Shown in pieces: positions 53,838-64,000 of a stretch of DNA of 64,000 bases. The stretch's first letter is position 1, and each line of letters starts with the position of its first letter. The translations under genes and the position numbers were made by a program. Location: the NCBI GenBank assembly GCA_014695255.1, contig JACJNX010000070.1:23343-87342 (forward strand), in the 5' to 3' direction. The notes beneath the pieces are model-generated. The model had not been told where the DNA came from and searched no databases. It worked only from the letters and a program-made list of their open reading frames with translations. Origin of the DNA: Cyanobacteria bacterium FACHB-63. Its GTDB lineage: Bacteria > Cyanobacteriota > Cyanobacteriia > Leptolyngbyales > Leptolyngbyaceae.

Positions 53838-54661
53838 GGTTGTGTCGCAAAAATGGTAGGGTGTGAAAGCTCAATTTTCCCTAGCCCTGCTCTCAATGAC
53901 GACCGATTCCTTGTTCAAATGGCGGCACTTTTTGCTTGAGATCATCTTGCTAAATGTCCGCTGGTACTGTCGTTATTCCTTGAGCTATCGAGATTTGGAG
54001 GAGATGATGCAAGAGCGCGGAGTCGCCGTAGATCATTCGACCCTCAATCGGTGGGTATTGAAATATGCTCCAGAAATAGACAAGCGAATTCGTCCGTTCT
54101 TGAAGCCCACGAACGACTCGTGGAGAGTCGATGAAACCTACATCAAAATCCGAGGAGCGTGGAGATACCTGTACCGAGCGGTGGATTCGGAGGGCAACAC
54201 CTTGGACTTCATACTGAGTGCGAAGCGGGATGGCAAGGCGGCAGCGCGCTTTTTTCGCAAAGTGCTGAAAGCAGAGCATACCCAAACTCCACGAGTGATC
54301 ACGGTGGATAAAAATGCGGCTTATCCAGTTGCTGTAGAAGAATTGAAGCAAGATCAAACATTGAAAGCGGAGACTGAATTGCGGCAGAGCAAATATTTGA
54401 ACAACGTGATTGAGCAAGACCACCGCAACATCAAGCGGATTGTCAAACCGATGCTGGGATTTCAGTCGTTCAACGCGGCAAGGAGAACGTTGCGCGGAAT
54501 AGAGGCAATGGCGATGATTCGCAAAGGACAAGTGAAAGGAATCAGTCGAGGGGACAGTGTATCTCAAGCCGAGTTCATCAACGAACTCTTTGGAGTGAGT
54601 GCTTAAAACAATACGAACGAGACCAACTCGTTTGTTACTTTAAAATCTTTGCGACAGAACC
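53838..54661 (+). mobile_element. IS6-family insertion sequence
   Basis: 824 bp. Terminal repeats GGTTGTGTCGCAAA (left) and complement of GGTTCTGTCGCAAA (right). The 8 bases outside the two ends (AAATGCTC and GGATCTCC) differ, so there is no target duplication. Unrelated truncated genes abut each end, pointing to an IS6-driven deletion or cointegrate rather than a simple insertion. Confidence 0.9.
53896..54606 (+). CDS. IS6-family transposase
   Basis: 236 residues from ATG 53896 (MTTDSLFKWRHFLLEIILLN). HTH region SYRDLEEMMQERGVAVDHST, then DDE contexts WRVDETYIKIRG, ITVDKNAAYPVAV and the Glu in NNVIEQDHRNIKRIVKPMLG. The typical SFNAARRTLRGIEAMAMIRK tail is present. Intact. Confidence 0.95.
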   Translation: MTTDSLFKWRHFLLEIILLNVRWYCRYSLSYRDLEEMMQERGVAVDHSTLNRWVLKYAPEIDKRIRPFLKPTNDSWRVDETYIKIRGAWRYLYRAVDSEGNTLDFILSAKRDGKAAARFFRKVLKAEHTQTPRVITVDKNAAYPVAVEELKQDQTLKAETELRQSKYLNNVIEQDHRNIKRIVKPMLGFQSFNAARRTLRGIEAMAMIRKGQVKGISRGDSVSQAEFINELFGVSA

Positions 54662-54716
54662 GGATCTCCTGGGGTAGGATCTCCAAGAGCTTCTGAAGAT
54701 CATCCATGTTGTGCAT
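54662..54716 (-). pseudogene. N-terminal stump of an R3H/AAA (Ycf45-like) protein
   Basis: From ATG 54716 the minus strand reads MHNMDDLQKLLEILPQEIR before the IS6 border. DDLQKLLEILP is the start I know from cyanobacterial R3H-domain nucleic-acid-binding AAA proteins (Ycf45-like). Only 18 codons survive; the rest is gone. The match is short, so the identity is tentative. The sequence right of 54716 would be its former promoter. Confidence 0.45.
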
Positions 54717-55267
54717 TCTAGAAGTGTTGTAGTGAGCAGCAGTGAGAGCAGAAAAGGTGATATTTCAAAGACGCGTTTTAGCAAATGTTTTGGTACAGAC
54801 AAAGCACAACGGAGCGATTTCATTCGCTTAAATCTAAGGTTTCTGTTGTGCTGAGGTTAATGGCTATCCTTCTTATTATTAAATTAAAATCTAACAATTA
54901 CAGATCTAGAAATACAGGAGGAGAACCGACGTTATAAGTACGGATACTATCCTTCAAAAGTGGAGAAATAATTCAAATATTTCTTTTTATACGAATCATG
55001 AAAATCTCGCTATTTCTTCCATATAGCAACAATTTCCTTATGTTACGGCAATGTAATTCTTATCACTTAAAGCGTTAGTGATTACAATCAATTGCCTCTT
55101 ACTAAAGAGTCATGTATTCAATCATCTAATACTCTAAGTTAAATGTAGCTCTTTAAGGATTGAGTTCAAGAATTAAGAGCGTTAAATTTGTTTTTTCAAA
55201 ACCTTATGTTAGTCAACGAATCTAACAAAAAACAGAACGTCTACTCAATTGCGTAACGCAAGATTTA
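54717..55267. other. A/T-rich intergenic region
   Basis: About 550 bases. The 62-residue minus frame (54635-54823) crosses the IS border in a different frame from the R3H stump and is rejected. No tRNA, hairpin terminator or conserved leader was recognised. A GGAGGAG at 54918 precedes no ORF. Confidence 0.4.
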
Positions 55268-55957
55268 GTGATGATAACTTTAAAGCGAAGGACATCCTCT
55301 ACGGCGGGACGATTACGCGCTCGTCCGATGCAGCCAATAGAGACTGGAACACCTGGGCTGTACTCGCTCAGGCTAGAGGGTCGGGATGGGTTGCTTTATG
55401 TTCCTACAACCTATCAAGCTCATCAACCCGCGCCGCTAGTGCTTATGTTACACGGTGCTGGAGGTGATGCAAAAGGCGGGTTAAGCATGATTCAGGAATG
55501 GGCAAATGCTTTTACAACCATTGTGGTCGCGGTAAGTTCACGTTGGCAAACTTGGGACATGATTGTCAGTCGCTACGGTCCTGACATTACCTGTATTGAT
55601 CAAGCATTGACGCAAACCTTTGCTCATTATGAGATCGATCCACGTCACATTGCGATCGCAGGCTTTTCCGATGGAGCCTCCTACGCGCTTTCAGTCGGGA
55701 TGACCAATGGTGATTTATTTACTCACATCCTTGCTTTTTCTCCTGGCTTCACTGCATCTGCTGATCAAGTGGGTAAACCTCAATGCTTTATTTCTCATGG
55801 CAAGAGCGACACGGTGCTGCCGATCGATCAATGCAGTCGTCGCATTGTGCCACGACTACAGCAAACAGGCTATGAGGTGATTTACCGGGAATTTGATGGT
55901 TCTCACACTGTTCCCGTTGAGATTGCTCGTGAGGGAATGCACTGGGTGACAACTTGA
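55268..55957 (+). CDS. Alpha/beta hydrolase (esterase/phospholipase-like)
   Basis: 229 residues. Oxyanion-hole strand LVLMLHGAGGDAKGG, nucleophile elbow IAGFSDGASYALS (GxSxG), acid in SHGKSDTVLPIDQC, and catalytic His in FDGSHTVPVEI, all in normal order. No signal peptide. The family includes carboxylesterases and lysophospholipase-like enzymes; the substrate is unknown. The first ATG pair (55268/55271) lacks a clear ribosome site, so a later start (M21, 55328) is possible. Confidence 0.85.
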   Translation: MMITLKRRTSSTAGRLRARPMQPIETGTPGLYSLRLEGRDGLLYVPTTYQAHQPAPLVLMLHGAGGDAKGGLSMIQEWANAFTTIVVAVSSRWQTWDMIVSRYGPDITCIDQALTQTFAHYEIDPRHIAIAGFSDGASYALSVGMTNGDLFTHILAFSPGFTASADQVGKPQCFISHGKSDTVLPIDQCSRRIVPRLQQTGYEVIYREFDGSHTVPVEIAREGMHWVTT

Positions 55958-56013
55958 GTTCAAAGCGATCGCTGTGCTGTGCTTTATTGACTAACAAATT
56001 TTGGAGTAAAACT

Positions 56014-56217
56014 ATGTCTAATTCGCAATCGAACCAGCCTGATGATGAGTCACTTGGCGTTGAACAACTCCCTGAAGACGAATTAAGTGCTTCTCCCGGT
56101 GACGAGGACATTCAAGCATCTAACCCTGATGTGAAGGATGCAGGAGTTGTGACAACTTCTGCCGATTCAACCGAGCAGCAGAACTCCCAGGGCACCCCCT
56201 CTCCGGCAAGGGAATAA
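56014..56217 (+). CDS. Small acidic disordered protein
   Basis: 67 residues from ATG 56014, with GGAG about 8 bases before it. Rich in Ser/Asp/Glu/Gln/Pro (MSNSQSNQPDDESLGVEQLP; DELSASPGDEDIQASNP), with no predicted fold. Shares its MSN-Ser/Gln/Asp-rich opening with the next gene, so the two may be diverged relatives. Function unknown. Confidence 0.5.
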   Translation: MSNSQSNQPDDESLGVEQLPEDELSASPGDEDIQASNPDVKDAGVVTTSADSTEQQNSQGTPSPARE

Positions 56218-56317
56218 AGCCTTACTCGCTTTAGGTGTGCAAAGCGCACTTTGTCTGTGTAACTGCGAATTCTATTCACCAAGTATCAACATCAACTTCA
56301 TATTAGGAATAAAAACC

Positions 56318-56701
56318 ATGAGCAATCCATCACTGTCAGATTCAGCGACTAACCCAGATCAATCGGTTGTTGCATCTCAGCAAGCCCAACCTCAGGTCGC
56401 CGCGAATGTTGCAGGCAGCGCTATGCTGGATGCTCAAACAGCGGCAGGAGAGGTTCAACCAGAAGGAGAACCAATCTCTGCTCCCATCGCAACCAATTTT
56501 CCAGGAGCAACCGATGCAGGCAATGCTCGAACTGCTGGAGTTTCTGACGTAAGAGAGTCTTCTACAGGTGGACAATCCTCAGATAAGGGCTTTGTTAATT
56601 TTCAAAATAACCTTGATGTTCCCAGCGATCGAATTCAAAACTTGCCTGACACCGATGCTCTTGAGCTACCAACCGATCCTGAAACTAATCTTCCAGATTA
56701 G
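56318..56701 (+). CDS. Disordered acidic protein
   Basis: 127 residues from ATG 56318 (MSNPSLSDSATNPDQSVVAS), with AGGAAT upstream. Ala/Gln/Pro/Asp-rich and without hydrophobic clusters. It ends LPDTDALELPTDPETNLPD. Similar in opening and composition to the preceding protein. Function unknown. Convergent with the rRNA operon terminator. Confidence 0.5.
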   Translation: MSNPSLSDSATNPDQSVVASQQAQPQVAANVAGSAMLDAQTAAGEVQPEGEPISAPIATNFPGATDAGNARTAGVSDVRESSTGGQSSDKGFVNFQNNLDVPSDRIQNLPDTDALELPTDPETNLPD

Positions 56702-56745
56702 GTGGAAAACTGAATGACGATTCACTGAATAGTAACCTACAAGAA

Positions 56746-56773
56746 AAGCCTCCAGCTTGTGAACTGGAGGCTT
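56746..56773 (-). terminator. Terminator of the rRNA operon (bidirectional)
   Basis: AAGCCTCCAG and CTGGAGGCTT form a perfect 10-bp stem with an 8-base loop. On the minus strand it is followed by TTTTCTTG, better than the plus-side tail. It lies 88 bases after the 23S end with no 5S gene between. Confidence 0.8.
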
Positions 56774-56860
56774 AATTAATCATCTTTTGCTGACCTGAAT
56801 CAGCTTATTCAAACCCTTAAAAATCACATTGCAACTTGTCAAACACCAATGAAGGTTTGT

Positions 56861-59755
<2,895 letters not shown>

Positions 59756-60328
59756 ACAAACTTACATTGGTGTCTGTGATATCTGTCGTTTGGTTTTATT
59801 CATTGCTTAACGTATTGAATAAACCACAAACGATGGTATCTACCTGACAAGTTACTATGCAATTTTCAAGGTTCTCGCTGGCATTCAATCCAGCAGGCTC
59901 TCTAGTTTAGCAACGCTATCACTAAATGAGTTGCTGAAGTTATTTCGATTGAATTTGGTTGAAGTCTTTGTGGTTAGTATCAATCCACTCGCTGAATTGG
60001 CTAACTGCTTATCACTCTTACTAATATAGCGAATTCCATTGAACTGTGTTGGGTGGGAACCGAACTATTTAGTGTTGCTTCCCGTTGTCTTCTATTGAGG
60101 TCTTTGTCTCAACCTGTCCAACACTCACTCTTACTACTGTACACAATGGATTTAAGAACCTCAGTCAGTAGAACCGAAGGTTTAAGTTCGGTTCTACTGG
60201 CTGAGAGAGAACCAAGTGAGTTTGAAAGCCTTTATCCAAGCTCGTCTCGACCTTGGGATGTCGGATCAAAGCGGACATAACATCAGAGATAATCTCTCGC
60301 GTCCGGTCTTTGTCCGAAGGTCTCCCTT
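59756..60328 (-). other. 16S-23S internal transcribed spacer, no tRNA genes
   Basis: 573 bases. The D1-D1' stem (GACCTT at 60322 with AAGGTC at 60249) and an antiterminator boxA (GAACCTTGAAAAT, 59871-59883) are recognisable. There is no tRNA-Ile or tRNA-Ala. A strong hairpin GTAGAACCGAA..TTCGGTTCTAC lies at about 60168-60202, likely the V3/box B or processing stem. Confidence 0.8.
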
Positions 60329-61817
<1,489 letters not shown>

Positions 61818-62317
61818 ATATGCTTAGTTTGAGAGTTTGTTGGCTCCGAAACAATATTTGTTGCTGTTCCGGAATCCTCTAAATGTTAATTCGTCTTGGG
61901 ATAGTCCCAAAACTCAAATCTTTTAACGAGGGTTGGATAATTGTTTGGCTTTCAAACTATTGATTTGTCTTGGTTCAAGGTGCCTTGGGGTTCCTTGACA
62001 CTCTTCTACTATAACGAGACCGCATTCACTTTGCAGTGTGGGCGACCGTACTCAAAAGAGGTATTTGTACGACTCTTACAAGACGGTTGGCTGTCGGGTT
62101 ACAGAGTGGTTTTTCCTTGGCACTTCCCCACTATAGCGAATGAAATTGTAGTGTGTGTGTCTAGAACCGTACAAGATGGTAGAGGTATACACCCTATACG
62201 ATCGAAGCGTGTTAGGTCTAGCTACGATTTGCTAAATCTTCGTCAAAGTAATCGTCTTGTTGTCTTTGGTTGCGATACTGATCAAGGCAATCTCTGATGT
62301 TAGACATGATCGATTCT
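61818..62317 (-). other. rRNA operon leader and promoter region
   Basis: 500 bases upstream of 16S. It contains a candidate promoter at 62145-62174 and several conserved-looking T-rich runs. A hairpin-prone stretch (61835-61880) near the 16S 5' end should be the leader half of the 16S processing stem. A 118-residue plus frame at 61941 is antisense to the leader and rejected. Confidence 0.55.
62145..62174 (-). promoter_or_regulatory. Candidate rRNA promoter
   Basis: On the minus strand TTGTAC (-35, 62174-62169), an 18-base spacer and TACAAT (-10, 62150-62145). Further TATAGT boxes in related settings lie at about 62131-62136 and 62011-62016 (plus-strand ACTATA), suggesting tandem promoters. 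Confidence 0.4.
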
Positions 62318-62839
62318 TCAAGTAGGGAATGTTGCCAGTTGATGTCGAGCGATACAGTCTTCCGCCCACTCGAAAGCAACGCCTGCCCGTCGAGCCGCTT
62401 CTTCGTCCTCGGCACGGTCTCCAACATAAAGACAGTCTTCGGGAAGATGGTTATGCCTCACCATGGCAAGTTTGAGCATTCCAGGGTGGGGTTTGCGATA
62501 TTGTCTGAACCATCGCGTTTGGCTGTGGTTATGAACATTGTGACGGGTCACGCGAAAACATTTCCTGCCCTCAAAGTCTGGGCAGAAATAAATCTCTTTC
62601 AGTTGAGGAACAAGTTTGAGGGTGTACTGCTGTTCTTCAATACATTCCCGCATTGTTTTATGGCCCGCAGCAACACCACCCTGATTCGTAATGCCCACGA
62701 TAATCCAATTATCCTGATAAGCACGCAGGGCAGCGTCAGCCCCAACAATAACTTGTTGATCTTGAGCATTCTGAAAGTAGGGTTGGGCGCTAATTGGCTC
62801 CCGTAGCGTCCCGTCCAGGTCGATCATGAGTAGACTCAT
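62318..62839 (-). CDS. HAD-superfamily phosphatase (histidinol/heptose-phosphatase or PNK3P-like)
   Basis: 173 residues. HAD motif I is MSLLMIDLDGTLREP, motif II GITNQGGVAAGH, motif III YRKPHPGMLKLAM and motif IV LYVGDRAEDEEAARRAG. A Cys/His group (FCPDFEGRKCFRVTRHNVH) between motifs may bind zinc, as in GmhB-like enzymes, though it is not the exact GmhB pattern. Substrate unknown: a sugar phosphate or a nucleic-acid 3'-phosphate are both possible. Confidence 0.85.
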   Translation of the reverse strand: MSLLMIDLDGTLREPISAQPYFQNAQDQQVIVGADAALRAYQDNWIIVGITNQGGVAAGHKTMRECIEEQQYTLKLVPQLKEIYFCPDFEGRKCFRVTRHNVHNHSQTRWFRQYRKPHPGMLKLAMVRHNHLPEDCLYVGDRAEDEEAARRAGVAFEWAEDCIARHQLATFPT

Positions 62840-62952
62840 AGGTTTCGTCGGCTGATTGCTCTACCGTTAAGTCTGGCAATTCGTCTGGAAGAGTTCATCA
62901 GCCAATGAGAAGAGACCAATTACGAAGTGATCTCGCGATGGTCTAGGGAACC

Positions 62953-63687
62953 TTATTCGCAGATCGTTGATTGTTCCATCAGCTCCTTCAACTCCTTTGC
63001 ATTCTGGATAGCATACCCTTCAGCATCATTATTAAAGTAAGCATAGACATCAATATTGTGAGCGAGAAATAATTGAATTTGCTTTGCCCAATGTACTAGC
63101 TCGGATCGATCGTAGACAATCTTATCTTTGCCTCGATGAAACCGCAGATATGTCCAATCCGTAGTTAAACGGACATCGAGTGGAACGATCGGACTAATGG
63201 GCAAACAAAGCGCAACTTGCGATCGTTCTAGGTGTTGATACACTGAAGGAATTAACCAGCTTGGATGGCGAAATTCCATAGTGTAGCGGTAATTCGGGTA
63301 AGATTGCAGCACTTCTAGAAATGCTTCAAGTCGATCGAGATCCAGTTTCCAGTTGGGTGGAAATTGAAACAGGATTACCGCCAATTTGTCTTGAAGACCG
63401 CAAGCCGCATCGATTAATCGTGCAAGCGGCTCTTGAGGGTCTTTTAGCTTCTTGAGATGTGTTAGATAGCGGCTTGCTTTAACTGCAAACAAAAAATCGT
63501 CCGGCGTTTGATCATGCCAGGTGGCGAAGGTCGATCGCAGCGGCAACCGATAAAAAGAAAAATTGACCTCAACGGTTGAGAAGTGTTGAGCATAGAACGA
63601 TAGCTGCTGTTCACTCGGCAATCTATCTGGATAGAACCGCTTCATCCAGTGCTTGTATACCCATCCGCTTGTGCCGACTTGTAACAT
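62953..63687 (-). CDS. DUF72 protein
   Basis: 244 residues from ATG 63687 (MLQVGTSGWVYKHWMKRFYP), the canonical start; the frame runs to 63747. Family signs: FYAQHFSTVEVNFSFYRLP, FLFAVKASRYLTHLKKLKDP, ILFQFPPNWKLDL, YTMEFRHPSWL, and the C-terminal YFNNDAEGYAIQNAKEL. Predicted TIM-barrel; proposed to be Fe-S or nuclease related but the function is not established. Confidence 0.92.
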   Translation of the reverse strand: MLQVGTSGWVYKHWMKRFYPDRLPSEQQLSFYAQHFSTVEVNFSFYRLPLRSTFATWHDQTPDDFLFAVKASRYLTHLKKLKDPQEPLARLIDAACGLQDKLAVILFQFPPNWKLDLDRLEAFLEVLQSYPNYRYTMEFRHPSWLIPSVYQHLERSQVALCLPISPIVPLDVRLTTDWTYLRFHRGKDKIVYDRSELVHWAKQIQLFLAHNIDVYAYFNNDAEGYAIQNAKELKELMEQSTICE

Positions 63688-63831
63688 TTTTACGAAAACT
63701 GCTGCCTCAATCTGTCTTGCATTGTAATCGCAGACGAAATATCTCAATTTGAGTGAGATGAGAAAGTTGCATTTTCACTTAGGTAATGACGCAGGGCTTG
63801 CCCAGCACTCCGCCAAGTATCAAGCTAAGTA

Positions 63832-64000
63832 GGCTCTTCCCAAGTTTTGGTGAACAGGTGGCAAAATCGAGATATCCCCTTTAGGAATTAGGAGATCTGA
63901 ATTTCTTTCAACAACTGCTACCGGACCAACAACACCTTGAACTAAAACATTGGCATTTTGACGCTGCAACGGGTCAGTTGATGCTGACGGTTGCCTCAAC
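63832..64000 (+). mobile_element. ISL3-family insertion sequence, left end
   Basis: The inverted-repeat-like end GGCTCTTCCCAAGTTTTGG begins at 63832, as expected for ISL3 ends (GGCTCTTC start). The transposase frame follows and runs off the window. Confidence 0.75.
63897..64000 (+). CDS. ISL3-family transposase, N-terminal part
   Basis: The open frame to the window end reads NFFQQLLPDQQHLELKHWHF then DAATGQLMLTVAST, the standard ISL3 transposase start. The first codon appears to be CTG at 63897 next to AGGAG; an upstream alternative cannot be seen. The zinc-ribbon and DDE parts lie outside the window. Confidence 0.75.
   Translation, partial: MNFFQQLLPDQQHLELKHWHFDAATGQLMLTVAS

Noticed and set aside
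54635..54823. 62-residue minus ORF across the IS6 right border
   Set aside because: It crosses the IS boundary and is out of frame with the recognisable R3H-like stump.
61941..62297. 118-residue plus-strand ORF upstream of 16S
   Set aside because: Antisense to the rRNA leader/promoter region and without family features.
62218..62307. 29-residue minus ORF (MSNIRDCLDQYRNQRQQDDY...) after the HAD gene
   Set aside because: Reads plausibly but is very short, has a weak ribosome site and lies near the rRNA promoters; not enough support.

Overview
The window looks like a filamentous cyanobacterial chromosome of the Leptolyngbyaceae type. The evidence is dense GCGATCGC (HIP1) sites, a dark-operative protochlorophyllide reductase block (chlN, DUF5331, chlL), cyanobacterial-type GshA, SLH-domain and PDGLE proteins, and the 16S/23S sequence. 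The genus is an inference; no search was run.

Layout. 1-5.98 kb: the end of a TpsB-type outer-membrane transporter, a Mo-nitrogenase C-terminal-like protein, a CHAT-protein scrap, then the minus-strand translation/secretion block rplL-rplJ-rplA-rplK-nusG-secE, tRNA-Trp and rplS. 6.2-8.9 kb: a cobalt/nickel ECF transporter operon (cbiM, PDGLE/CbiN-like, cbiQ, cbiO). 8.9-25.3 kb: housekeeping and stress genes (glutathione peroxidase, M16 peptidase, ClpB, SUKH, the chlorophyll block with a small stand-alone PCP_red protein, gshA, SLH/beta-helix protein).

25.4-54.7 kb: an accessory block that starts at tRNA-Thr(CGU), followed by a tyrosine integrase and a putative excisionase. It reads as an integrated, decayed plasmid or mobilizable element. 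It carries an APH-like kinase, an IS-truncated NB-ARC/14xWD40 protein, a VapBC pair, an HNH pair, a MobC/relaxase operon, a ParM operon with iterated TGCTGA sites, and a replication/DNA-processing operon. That operon holds an N6-adenine methyltransferase gene split by two insertion sequences, a small overlapping ORF, and a giant 1863-residue protein joining a strawberry-notch-like helicase to a primase-polymerase and PriCT-2 module. Small minus-strand genes follow (lipoprotein, membrane proteins). The right side ends in an IS6 copy lying between two unrelated truncated genes.

55.2-64 kb: an alpha/beta hydrolase, two small disordered proteins, then a minus-strand rRNA operon (23S and 16S) with no tRNA in its spacer and no 5S gene after the 23S. 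Beyond it are a HAD phosphatase, a DUF72 protein and the left end of an ISL3 element that leaves the window.

The strongest candidate for an undescribed system is the methyltransferase / small ORF / helicase-primase-polymerase operon at 39.8-48.9 kb, inside an element that also has its own relaxase and actin-type partition genes.
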